Assembly: GCA_038380795.1 (NCBI GenBank)
Contig: CM076259.1
Span: forward strand, 70,957,741-71,021,740
From: Pyrocephalus nanus
Taxonomy: Eukaryota; Chordata; Aves; Passeriformes; Tyrannidae
DNA length: 64,000 nucleotides
Reading direction: 5' to 3'
The notes below the pieces were generated by a model. That model worked only from the letters and a program-made list of their open reading frames with translations. It was not told where the DNA came from and did not search any database. A program made the position numbers and the translations under genes. Shown here one piece after another: positions 48,512 through 59,985 of the stretch; position 1 is the stretch's first letter, and the number at the start of each line of letters is the position of its first letter.

Positions 48512-51500
48512 AGAACAATTTCTCATTTTTGGCAGAAAAATATGTAAGACTACGACAACTAATTGGTTTTCCATGGAGGTCATTCTTTTCTTTAAATCCA
48601 TAAACATTTGAAAGATTGTGACCAGTGGACTGTACTGGCTAAATGTGGTCCTTGGAGTATATTCTCTTTTCAGTATGCGTGGATTTTAGTGTCTAACACA
48701 CATTAAAGCTCACTTATGAACATGAGTAAACACTTTTTTTCATCAGTGACTGTTTCTGTGCCATTTATGGGAGCAGAGGAAACATATAGCACTTAAATAT
48801 TTTTTCTGAAGCTCTAATAACTAGGTGGTAACCACTTTGAAGCATAACATAAAGGTTTAAGAGGCAGACAGCAGTTGTTTGTGCTGTCACACCAAAGTTC
48901 TTAGCCTTGCAACTGCTCTATGAGTAACAATGCTGTACACTTATTTTTCTTCACTCTCAGAGACAGGGGTTATTTTTCTTCCCAGTTTTTTGTTGCCTAG
49001 TTGCTTGAATGCTGAAGTCTATTTCTAATGTGTTTATTTCAGTATGTACAGTATAATTTCCATATGGCTCTGCTTTTGATGGCACTATGAGTCACTGATA
49101 ATGATAGGTGAAGGAATAGTCTTCTGAATGTACCTTCTTTTTTCTAAAACTGTGGAGGAGTTAAACCTACCTACTATTTTCTTTAAGCCATTTATCAAAA
49201 TAAGGATTATAAAAAAAACCAAAGACCTTGTTCTTCTGGCCATTTTACAGCTATATGTAGCTCTTAGATTATATGTGAAAAGACAGAATGCTATAGCGAT
49301 TTTTTGATAGAAAACTTTGGCCACCAGGCAACAGAGGATAAACAAACAGGTCATTTTATTCAGTCATGAAGTCAGTTATTTTATTAGGCAGGTTTATAGG
49401 GAGAGGTGATTTCCACTATACTAAGTTTTCCGATAGCAGAAACCAGAAAGTTCTCATGCACAAATGCCCTGTTTCAGGTATATATCCATATCTGTGTCAT
49501 GCATTTATAACACCTGTAGGAGGGCTTTCAACTGACAAGCAGCTCTGCTTTTTCCAGACATATTATCTACTGTAATAAATATTTTACCTCTCCTTACAAG
49601 GTTTGCCTTAGCTATTATCCTTAAACTGTCAGGGATGCAGCAACATGACTCACATGTGATTAAGTGACTATGACCAACCTTGGTTTTGCACAGAAGCCTA
49701 ATTAGGATCTTATGTTGGGGGCTGTTAATTTCTTTCAAAAACCTTTCTCAAAGTAACATTGTACAGTGAGTTTCTTAATTAAATATCTAATCATTATTTA
49801 TGTAACAACACTTTGGGTAGTACTCAAAGTATTGCCTAACCCTTCATCTCTCCCTTCGCAAACCTGCTGTTTGTGTTGTGACTGTGCAAAGATCTCACCT
49901 GGAGAAGTGCTAGGCAACTTGAGTTTGATACAGACATTGTAACTACAGCTGGCAAGGTGGCCCAGAACAAAGCATGTAGGAGAACCCCAGGCAAAGACTA
50001 TACAATTCATCATTTGAGAGTCTATGTCATCCCATTACAGACAGGCACATAAAGAGGCTGTATGTAAGTAATTTTTGTACAGCCAAGCTTAAAAAACTTA
50101 GGTGATTTATTCTATCTTACTCTGATTCCCCATCTTCATTTTTCCCTTCTTTCCTGCTGTCTACTCTTTTCTTCCTTTTCCATCTTTTTTGTTTGTTTAT
50201 TTTTGTTTTTACTACATTTGCAATACATTTGAGAGCCCAAAGTCCTATTCGTGGAAAAAATGACCCCTCGGCCTGAGAACTTTTCATGTATTTGTTTCCT
50301 CATTTTTTTTTCCTCATAGTAAATATGTAATTGTGAATGGAATGCCAGATACTCTCTTAAATATATAATTTCTATCTTGTCTATTTCTGCAAAACTAAAG
50401 TTTCTGTTTCTGCTTTAAAGAATTTTCTTTACTAACATCTTTTGCATTTCTTCAACTTGTAGATGGATAAGATTCTACTCTTATTTTTTTATCTTTTTTT
50501 TTATTCTCCTTCTGCAATTCTAATAAAACATCCCTTTAAGCACTGGTCAGGTCTATTGGTTATTAAAAAATCCACAAAAACAAAACAATTTTAAATCTAA
50601 CACAAATCTTTTTGAATTGATAAAATCTGCTTTACTGGCTAATTAGTATAGGTGTGTTAGATTAAATTTTGGAGGGGGTCTGTGATGTATAGAGTCAAAC
50701 AGCACCGATTTTAGCTGTCAAACAAGCTTTTCTTGAGTTGCAAACCTTAAGCTTTAAAATTAACTTTATATATCTGCAGATATAAATTTAAGGATGATTT
50801 CTCAGTGAACTGTATAACAAAAGAGTAATAGATATCTTCATTACCCACTCTTAATAGGATCTAATTTCTGCAAGTATGTGGAGCCACATTTAAATACTTA
50901 ATAAAGTTTTATTTACTGTGTTGATATTCACTTTGAATTTAATAGTACTCTCTTCTAATTTTACTGTGAGAAAAGAATTGTTATAGCAATTACAATGGGA
51001 GGAGATTATTTACATTCAGTTTACCATAGACATTTAACACTACATTAAATATTACCACAAATTATAAGCACTGTGCAATATTGAAGGAGATTGGAATGAC
51101 TGCATTTTCACTAACAACATACAAACTGTGTTTAAAGTCAATTTTATACAGCTGGTTCTCCATTTTATGAAGTATAGTCACAGAATTTAATAAGCCTGCT
51201 ATGACTGAAACACATGAACAGGTTGCAGTTATGAGTGTAGTGTAGCTGTCTTTGAGTTGACATTTTTAATCCTTCTTAAACAAAACCTGAACCAAGTACA
51301 ATTGCTCACATGACTCCATGCTGCATCCTCCAAGAAGGGATTGTTATGCTAGCACACGGATGAACACAGTCTAGCATTAATGCTGTTCTGCTCTCAAGAC
51401 AATAGCAGTAAGTATAGGAGACCACAACGCAGCAACTTTTACTGAGCTTTTCAGCCTTCAGGCAGTGTTGCATGGAGATTATTTTGGTCAAGTAGAATTT

Positions 51501-51898
51501 ATTATCTTAGCCCCTATCCAATCCAAAATAACTAAAAGGACTCCAAAGCCCAGGTGTACCTAGAAAATGGTACAGCTGTATTTTTATAGTCCTGTCATTA
51601 AGTTAATATAGACACAGCTCATTGTCTTTATTTTAGTGAAACAGTTAATAAGATACAACTCACAAATTATTTCAGTATTATTATAATAGGCTTACCATTA
51701 AGACAGGAAGTATGTATTGAGATAGAAATTATTAAAACTACTAACAGAAGAAAAAGAATAAAAATTAAACTCTGAAAATAGAATATTTTAAATAGTTACT
51801 GTTTTGGAATGTACAGAAACCTATCATCTCCTTTGATGAGTTGTGTGATCTAGAAATTGTGGAGTAAAGCTCTATTCATGTAATTTTTCTGTGTTTAG

Positions 51899-51952
51899 AT
51901 CCAACATCACTTATGACTTCCATGAGATTCCAAGTCAGCTTGAAATAAACAG
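51899..51952 (+). other. Candidate 54-bp internal exon
   Basis: It is preceded by GTAATTTTTCTGTGTTTAG (acceptor-like) and followed by AACAG|GTGAGAA (good donor). One frame is open: one base completing a codon, then SNITYDFHEIPSQLEIN, then two bases. It is thus phase 2 to phase 2, with an N-glycosylation sequon (NIT). Its entry phase does not match the phase-1 exit of the 45770-45829 candidate, so at least one further exon would be needed between them. I found no convincing one. The peptide is not recognised. Confidence 0.22.
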
Positions 51953-52013
51953 GTGAGAATTCAGATAGATGATCAGTCTGTCCTTCAGGTAATATCACTC
52001 ATTTCCCCTTGCA

Positions 52014-52571
52014 TGTAGAACGGCTCAGCTGTTTTATAGAAATCTATATTCAGAGCTGTTAGCAGGTTGAAATTTTCATGTTCAAGTCCTCAAGTTGGGT
52101 CACATCCTGGGAAACCCTGAGTTTATTCCCTATTTCCACCCATAAACCAGAAAGAATAGCTTGTGCTGTCTGAACTGAATGTCTTATAATATAGGAAAGG
52201 CACTATTTCCTTGAGACTGCAGAGAAAAAGACTCCAGGCCAATTTATTGTATAAGATGAGATAAAGAGAGTAGATCCTTTAATATCAGGCCTGAGGCCCA
52301 GGGAATACATGATACAAGCCCCTCTAGACAGTTGTTCTATGATTTTATCATAAGGTCCATCCAATCAGAGATTTGTCCACCTCAAGTTCTGCCCCCTGAC
52401 ATGCCCCTTCAGGAATTCAGTTTGCGGTCTTTGGGACCCCTTTTTTCCCATCTTCATCTTCTTCGCAGCATATACAGTCCTTGGAGCTCCTCCAAAGTTC
52501 TGGAGTTGAAGGTCTCTGTGTCTCTGATATCTTCTGGTCCAGGCCTAGGGTGTTTTTCTACAATTCTACCA
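52014..52571 (-). mobile_element. Probable solo LTR (class I-like, 558 bp)
   Basis: The boundaries are proposed from TG at 52014 and CA at 52570-52571, with flanking TGCA on both sides (52010-52013 and 52572-52575). The ends form an imperfect inverted repeat, TGTAGAA at the left and TTCTACCA at the right. On the minus strand an ATTGG (inverted CCAAT) motif is followed by AATAAA in ACAATAAATTGGCC (near 52246), in the expected promoter to poly(A) order. The GC content is above that of the flanks. A 4-bp duplication would suit gammaretrovirus-like LTRs, but TGCA is short and self-complementary, so chance is possible. The plus-strand frame 52332-52586 is a shadow. Confidence 0.42.
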
Positions 52572-52575
52572 TGCA

Positions 52576-53397
52576 AAGAAGGTTAAATACCCTAATGGGA
52601 TTCAGAGGGATTGATATGGAATGGGATAACAGAGTTGGCTATGTGTAACTACTATATTAAGGATAAGGTATATAATACAGCTACATTAAAATCTACGTTC
52701 ATCACATAACTACTTCTAAAATCTACAAAAGTTAAAAAACCAAAAAGCTCTGAGGCATCATGCAAATCAATTTTTTTATCCATTTTTTAATTGACTACAT
52801 AGAATATGTCATTATAAGCAAAAGAAAATAAGTATTTTGAATCCACTATCACGATGACTTTTATCAAAACCTAGAGCATAACATGTGGGAAAAATTGTTG
52901 AAGTGTAACTGGTCATTTGCCAGTAAAGCCTAGATATGAATACAGAAATTTTCATTGGTTTTAATCTTACTAACATTAATAGCTTCCTAATTATGTGTTT
53001 TCACAATCTGTGTTGTATTATAAAAGAATCCTGATTATATATACTTCATTAATGGATCATCATGGGTTGTTGGGCAAATCCTTGGTCTTTAAAATGTCTT
53101 TAAAATGTCTCTTACATTGAAAACATATTAAAAGGAAATTATTACAGCTACAATATGTTATGATGTTTAGTATGCATGTATTTGATTATGGATGTTGAGT
53201 ATTCAAATCACATTTATTGTCCACTCTTACGTTATGATTTATAATTTAAAAGAAACATTAAAAACACAGAAACAATTAAAACAATCTTATCTTCCAACAA
53301 AAAGTTGTTGTGGTGGTTGTAGTGGGTTTTGAGGGTTTTTTGTTAGTCCTGACAGTGAAATAATATACTGGGTATTTCCAGGATAATAAAAATTACA
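52576..53397. other. Unique AT-rich DNA, no gene seen
   Basis: No gene or repeat family was recognised, apart from a short direct duplication near 53088-53112 (TCTTTAAAATG twice). Confidence 0.5.
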
Positions 53398-53668
53398 CAG
53401 AATAATCCTCTGATCACCACCTTATCCCTGTTCATATTCCCCATAAAGACATTAAATGACACTGGTCCCATTACAGAACCCTGAGGAATGTCACTCAGCA
53501 CTGGTGTCCACCTAGACATTGATCTGGTGATCCCAAATCCTTGAGTGCAACCATCCAGCCAATTCCTGGTCCACAGCGTTGTCAACCTGTCAAATCCTTG
53601 TGTCTCCATTTCAGAGATAAGGATGGTGTATGGGACAATATCAAATGCTTTGCACATATTGCACTTCT
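53398..53668 (-). mobile_element. LINE (CR1 clade) reverse-transcriptase fragment, internal
   Basis: Minus-strand reading gives one unbroken run of reverse-transcriptase sequence: KAFDIVPYTILISEMETQGF, then WTRNWLDGCTQGFGITRSM, then PQGSVMGPVSFNVFMGNMN. These are the catalytic-core blocks (KAFDTV...L, NWL.GR.Q, PQGSVLGPVLFN) just ahead of the FADD motif, which is missing. No 3' end is attached on this strand. It looks older than the copies at 17101 and 37030. The longer open frame 53343-53762 is this fragment plus flank. Confidence 0.85.
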
Positions 53669-53721
53669 TACTGTTTTGTGGAAATGACAGAAATGAATGT
53701 GATGTAAATGTGAAAATGAAA

Positions 53722-53739
53722 GAAAAAAAAAAAAAAAAA
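53722..53739. repeat. Poly(A) tract
   Basis: An A run of about 18 bases between the two LINE pieces of opposite strand. Confidence 0.8.
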
Positions 53740-53849
53740 GGAAGCTGGCTCCATCTCGTCAAGTTAAATATTTCAGCCTTTCTTCAAAGCAAAGCGATTT
53801 TCTTACAAAACATTGGTAATACAAAATTTTGAACGCAGTTTTTTTTTGC

Positions 53850-54260
53850 TGACTTCTAGAACATTATATGCAGTTTTTGTCTCTTTGTATCAAAAAAAAC
53901 CCAATTTGAGCTGGCAAATATTCAGAGAAGAACAAAAAGGATGTCCAAAACTAGGTAATAGTATCTGAATGACAGTGTGGTGTGATCCTTCCACCTGAAA
54001 AAAAAAAAGGGGGTTTACAAAACAATGAATGGCATAAAGGTAGTGGACAGGAAAATTTATTATCTTTTCTTAGAGGATGCAAGAGTTAGTAAGATTTAGG
54101 TTCACTGTGATTAGAAGCAGTCATTACTAATGCAACAGATAAACTCCTTGCCAAAAGATGTTGTAGATACAAAAAATTTATATGGTTTCTGAGAGGCATT
54201 GAATAAGTATTTGAAGAGAGCTCTGATGATAATTTCTCAACAGATACAGCTTATCAGCCT
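53850..54260 (+). mobile_element. Ancient CR1-like LINE, ORF2 carboxy end
   Basis: The plus strand, read with frame changes, gives a degraded version of the LINE protein tail. ELANIQRRTKRMSKTR corresponds to the usual 'le.iQRRAtKm' block, then TMNGIKVVDRKIYYLF-like sequence, then a segment matching 'nSLPkDVVDakNLygFk..ldkylk' around 54150-54220 (ACTCCTTGCCAAAAGATGTT). Many stops are present. It belongs to an older family than the octamer-ending CR1 copies. Its orientation is opposite to the neighbouring piece at 53398-53668. Confidence 0.6.
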
Positions 54261-54396
54261 CAGGACTCCCCATGAGGTGAAAATAATGTGAGGCAGAAAT
54301 AATGCTCACTACAATATATGCTTGTCTCATCATTGTTCTCCCTTAGCTATATGTTTATGGTTACTGTTTGAGATAAAATACCAATATGGAGGATAT

Positions 54397-54444
54397 TATC
54401 TAAACAGATAAATCTGATCTTATCTAAACAGATAAATCTGATCT
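54397..54444. repeat. 24-bp perfect tandem duplication
   Basis: Two identical adjacent 24-bp units (54397-54420, 54421-54444), each starting TATCTAAACAGATAAATCTG. Confidence 0.93.
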
Positions 54445-55279
54445 TTTGCTGCTTTTTTCCCAAATTAAATGTTATTTTTTAAACTTACTTTAAAAATAAT
54501 GTTGAATGTGATCACAACTATTCTGATCCAAGGAGACTGAGTTTTGCAGATGTTCATCTATCTTTGAGATAAATATGCTAACTGCCAAAGACTAATGGAA
54601 AAACCAAGGTACCTCATTTATAAAGGGTGTTTTTTAGAGAGAAAATGTGAAACCTAAAATCACAAAAGAAATTCTGATAAACTTATAAAAAACACTGTTA
54701 AATGCTCAAATTTCTGTCATGTTTTATTCTGTCTTATGTTGATATTTACTATCTTTTGTCTGTAGCTGGCCTTTAACATGAGATATATATACATATGTGT
54801 ATATATGTGTATATATATCAAGTTAGTGGCAAGTAAATTTATGCATTTGAAAGATTCATTTCAAAGAAATGAAGTAGGCTTTGCCACAGAATGGTTCTGC
54901 ACTGATATTACTGGTGTTTGGAGGACAATTCAGTATACAAGTCTCTGTGGTAGTTTAGGAAATGATTTATTTTTCAATTCAAACTATTTCTTGTTTTCCA
55001 CTTTCTTCATTGTGACATGGATTTAGAAGATATTGTGGAATCCTTCGACATAACAGACCACCTAAAATCTGTGTTGTAATAGGAAGTCATTGATTCAACA
55101 TTAGTATGATACAGATATATATAAGTTTTCTGATGTTTTAACTCTGCCAAAATTGATCTTTAATGTCAGTACCCTGATGATTTGTTTGTTATTGTGCATT
55201 TTTAAAGCACTGGTGCTAAAAATCACTAGCTAGCTTTAAAGAGTGCTGCAAGTGAAGACCCAAACTTTCAAATACCCAG

Positions 55280-55520
55280 AGAACTGTTTATACGCTTACC
55301 AGCCCCATTTGCATGCAGCATCATGCATGGACTAAATCTATTTTTCACACAGTGGGAGCTGCACATAATAAAGGGTGTACATGCTTTTATGCATGCCTTC
55401 TTGCAAATATAGTTTCAGTTTGCTTCCCTTCATGGGATTTATTCCCAGAGCCATAAATGTATTTTACCTTTCTAAATGTCAGGTATTGACTAATTTTTAG
55501 TTATCACATATAAGGGCAAA
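55280..55520. promoter_or_regulatory. Candidate conserved non-coding element with POU/GCATG motifs
   Basis: It contains the octamer ATTTGCAT at 55307-55314 and repeated GCATGC/ATGCAT motifs (55311-55316, 55323-55328, 55389-55396). There are no repeats and no open frame. The motifs are seen; function and conservation are inferred. Confidence 0.2.
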
Positions 55521-57887
55521 AAAAATTAAAATATATAAGAGCTGTAATTTTTTTGAAGCTCATGTAATCTGAAAATGGACATACAATTGCATGTCAAGTT
55601 TTAGCCCAGAGAAGAATTTCATGGATAAATTATACAGCTCTAGAAATATTGGGATTGTAATGGCAGCAGTGAAATGTTTCAAGTACAGCAGTGCAAACAG
55701 TGACCAATTACCATACGGTTTTGCCACTTCAACACAAAAAAAATATTCTACAAGTATCAAATTTGAAAATGCCAAAGCAGACTACTATGAATCCAAATGA
55801 AATTGTCATATAATGTTGTAAACTATAAAGTCATTAGCTATAAAGGCTTTTCCTTAATTGTCATAATTTGGAACAAATTAAAGATTTTTTTAGGAAGCAA
55901 TGGTGTAACCATTCACAGAGATTTAAAATGTTAAATCAAAAATAAAAGCTAAATCTGCTGAGTTTGATTTTCTGTTATCTGTCATCTCTGCTGGCAAATC
56001 TGAACAAGAGAAGCTTAAATTACTGTTTTAAACTCACTAAATGAGAAGAATAACCCTTTATTGACCAAGCCTTACCTTTCTGTTGTCTACAGGGACTGCA
56101 GCATCATAAACAAGTTACAATAAACTATACATACTATAATAATTAAGAGATAAAAATTCAAAAGTTTGCATAATTGCAAGGAATTAAAAGCCCTTAAGAT
56201 TTTAAAAAATACCAGTAACACTTAATTGACTATTATTCATCATTCTGACTTCATAACATTAAGTATAAATCTCTGCTCCGCCATCCGTCTTGTGTAACCA
56301 CAGCTAAAAGAGATACGCAAATGTTGTTTTCCCATTGTAATTATGACTGACAGCAGAAAAGGAGATAAAGTCACTGTTGTGACTGTTGATAAGGCTGTTG
56401 TCATACATGTCAAGATGACACCCAATGAAACCTATCCAACTTAAGGTTATAATATCCTAGGAAAGCATAGGTTTTTCAGCAGTACCTTAAAGCTCAGGTG
56501 AAAATATATACTGGAAAGTGATTAAAATAAAGACAATAGGAGAAAAGCATCCATGTTCTGAATCTTCATATGTGGACTTACTTTGGAGAATCCATCTGTG
56601 AAAGGAAGAAAGGACTCAAGTGCTTAGTCCCTGAAGTTTGTGCCTCCTGGTATAGCACATTGATTTGTAATTTGTGAGTGTTCAGAAGGCCTGAAAAAAT
56701 ATGTACATATGACTGGACAGCACAAACATAATAAATATGATAAAACATGTTGTTTCCATACCTTTAGAGGGTTGAATCTTTCTGGTTTATCCACTGTGAA
56801 AACAATAAGCAATATCTAGATTTACTTTTTTTTATTGCTTATGAAGTAATAGGATTAAACTCAGTATTTACCAAATGAAGCCTTTATTAATGTAAATTTG
56901 CCTACTTGTAAATGCACTAGTCCAGATCAGGTCTATCTTTTAAATAACAAAAATACCAAAAAAGGTATATTTAGAACATGCTCATTTTACTTCCAGAATG
57001 ACTGATAATTAGGTCATCGTTACTAAGCATGCACAAATGAACATAACTAAAAGATTATAGAAGAAAATCACACATGAAAGAAGAAAAAAAAAAAAAAAAG
57101 AAGAAAGAGATGAACAGGTAGCCCACAGCACTCTTGGTACATCATTTTTAGCACTTTCCTCCCTGAGGAAACCAGTACCATTATTTCATTGGATAAATGT
57201 AGGAGAAAATTTGTGTAGGAGAAAATATGGAGTTTTCTTTTCTTTATGATATGAAAATTACTAAGAGAACAAACATAGGCGGATACTTAAGTAATATAGA
57301 GTGAATGGTTAAAACCTAAGGATCAGAGACTACAGATCCAATGATATTAAAATTCTCTGAAATTGCAACTACAGTAGAAGAAGAAAAAAAGCATATAGTT
57401 AACAAAATTCAGTGTGTTTCTAGGAGTTGTTTGTACTTCTGTAGCATTATCTGTGACAAATTCTTTATGTGTTCTTAATAAAATCCTTTTAGAATTTCAT
57501 AATATTTTAACCAAATAATCCTAAATTAAGAAACAAAGCCACAAACAAAGTGATCTAACTAATAACATGTTGCCCTTAAATGGCTTTGAAGCACAATAAA
57601 AATCAGATTAATTTTTGTGTCAAAAATCAAATGTCAGTATAGAAACTTTTTTTGTTATGATTGTGATGCATATTAGACATTTTCAAAGATGTAACTAACT
57701 TTGGAACATCTACAGGCTGTGTTAAAAATTGAAGGGAGAGCTATTATTTGCTTCCAGAATCCTAGTTCAGAACAACTCGGCTTGAGGAGAGGAAATGGGA
57801 AGAAACTGGGAGACAAAGAAAGAAAGAGAATTTTATTGTACCCCTTGAGGTAAATTAAACATGTTTCTGCTTAACTATGCATTAAAA

Positions 57888-57928
57888 CAAACAAACAAAC
57901 AAACAAACAAAAACAAACAAAACAAAAA
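57888..57928. repeat. (CAAA)n simple repeat
   Basis: About ten AAAC/CAAA units with small variations at the right end. Confidence 0.9.
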
Positions 57929-58849
57929 ACCAGTGTATTGCACAGGTCCTACTGCCATAAGCAGTTCCACAGAGTCTGCAAAGATGTGTCAAGAGCCAAT
58001 TCCTTATAAATACTTAACACTAGCACTGATCCAGTGAGTGCCGCATTAGAGATCCATCCCTCAGCACCAGCTCTGCTGCCCAAAGGTGGCCTCTGAGCCA
58101 TCCCATTCCAGGATGAGACCCAGAATGGGCAACTTGCCCCAGAAAGGGTTGGGGTGTAACCCAGGTTCTTATTAATAACTCCCTTGGGGTGGATTAAAGT
58201 GAAACAACACTGAATAATCGGTGTTTGAAAACATATATATGTAGGTTTTATTTTAGAACAATTTTGTTTCAAAGGTAAACAGCTATATTGCCATTTTGAA
58301 TGTTATCACCTCTATCTGTCATCACGGTAAAAGGGTTTTCCTAGCCTTTCAAGATTGGCTGGGAGGTGGGCTTTGATGGGCCATACTATGAACTTCCAAC
58401 ATCTCCAACAGCCCAGCGCAGAGTCCATGTGAAGGACATGGTAAACATGGTTCTTCCTGCCTTTTCAGGACTTGACACCTTCAGCAGCACTGGTGGGCGT
58501 GACGTGTCCAGCTTCCTCTTCCCAGCCTGCAGAAGTCCCCTGGCAATCCTAGAATGCATAAATCATTAACTGTTTCAGTCTCTGACAGAAGGCTACAAGA
58601 GAAGGCCTTCTGTCTCTGGCACTCCAGCTGCCTGGTTGCCTTACTTCTGTAGTTGGGATTTCTTCTCCTTCATGCCATATCACTCTTCAGTCACAAACTG
58701 TCACTGCTGTGCAGATATAATTTGAATTTCTTTTTAATTCATTCTCTGATATAACTAAACAAAGAGCAAAGAGAAAGGAAAATGGAAAGTGAAGAAAGTG
58801 AAAAGAGTATAATGAGAAAAGACAGAATAATCATAAAATTGTGGAATCA

Positions 58850-59985
58850 TAGAATAGCTTGGGTTGGAAAGGACCTTAATGATCATCTAATCCCAAACCC
58901 CTGCAATGGGTAGGGATACCTTCCACTAGGCCAGATTGCTCAAAGCCCCATCCAACCTGGCCAGGAACACTTCCAGGGGTGGGGCATCCACAGCTTCTCT
59001 GGGCAACCTATTCTAGTGTCTCACCATCCTCACATTAAAGAATTTGTTCCTAACATCTCGTTTAGAGATATCTCTAAATATCTCTAAATGAGATATTAGG
59101 AACCCTTTCAGTTTAAAGCCATTCCCCCGTGTCCTATCATTACGTGCCCTTGTAAAAAGTCCCTTCCCATCTTTCCCATAGGCTCCCTTCAGGTACTGGA
59201 AGGCTGCTGTAAAATCTCCCTACAACCTTCTCTTCTCTAGGCTGGACAACTCCAACTCTCTTTGTCTTCATAGAAGAGGTACTCCAGCCCTCAGAACATC
59301 TTTGTGCCCCCCGCATGGACCCACTCTAGCAAGTCTCCATCTTTCTTGTGCTGAGAATCCCAGAGCTGGACACAGTACTACAGGTGTGATCTCATGGGAG
59401 CAGAGTAGAGGGGCAAAATCACCTCCCTGAACCTGCTGCTCACACCTCTTTTGATGCAGCCCAGGATGCTGTTAGCTTTCTGGGCTGTAAGTGCACACAC
59501 TGTTAGCTTATGTCCAGCTTTTATCTGCTAGAATCCCCAAGTCCTTCTCTGCAGGGCTGGTCTCTATGAGTTCTTGTCCCAGTCTGTACTTCTGTCTGGG
59601 ACTGCCCCTTGCAGCACCTTGCACTTGGACTTGTTGAACCTCATGAGATTTCCATGGGCTCACTTCACGAACTCCACATCCCACTGGATGGCATCCTGTC
59701 CTTCAGGTGTGTCAATCACAAAACTCAGCTCGGTGTTGTTATCTGTAGACTTGCTGAGATGCACTTGATTTTTACACCTATGTCACTGATAAAGATACAA
59801 AAGAGCACTGGTCCCAAGACAGCCCTGAGAGACACCACTTATCACTGAACCACACCTAGACATAGAGAATTGTTCACAACACCATCCAGCCAATTCCTTA
59901 TCCACCAAATAGTCCACCCTTCAAATCCATGCCTCTCCACTTTGGAGATAAGAATTTCATGTGGGAATGACAATATCTTGCTAAG
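58850..59985 (-). mobile_element. CR1 LINE, 5'-truncated, with internal hairpin
   Basis: On the plus strand this begins AATCATAGAATAGCTTGGGT, then TGGAAAGGACCTTAATGATC, the reverse complement of the CR1 3' end. It runs through the full 3' UTR (CAGCTTCTCTGGGCAACCTA, CAGAGCTGGACACAGTACTA) into the end of ORF2. The far end (about 59800-59985) reads, on the minus strand, as the diverged region before the FADD motif. All frames are broken. A 26-bp inverted repeat (59046-59103) interrupts the 3' UTR and is absent from the related copy at 63443. The plus-strand frames 59574-59848 are shadows. Confidence 0.9.

Larger units (their letters stand above)
45830..51898. other. Mostly unique DNA, no gene seen
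   Basis: It contains an (AT)n tract at about 46812-46834 and a T/G-rich tract at 48405-48511. A GC-richer patch at 47880-48050 has no named match. Several other acceptor/donor pairs (46217-46255, 47057-47096, 50041-50063) were weighed and set aside. Confidence 0.5.
54261..58849. other. Mostly unique DNA, no gene seen
   Basis: AT-rich, with a TA/TG tract at about 54781-54818, a poly(A) run near 57086-57102 and a (CAAA)n tract at 57888-57928. The segment 57940-58570 is GC-richer. On the minus strand it has a CCAATC motif and an AATAAA about 110 bp further on, as in an LTR, but no ends or duplication could be set. Its minus-strand frame 57949-58272 (107 codons) has no recognised domain. Confidence 0.45.

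Noticed and set aside
50041..50063. Possible 23-bp microexon with a GTAAGTAA donor
   Set aside because: It leaves phase 0, which puts the 51899 candidate in a frame with a stop. It is too short to judge alone.
59574..59848. Plus-strand open frames of 64 and 79 codons
   Set aside because: They are antisense shadows of the CR1 at 58850-59985.
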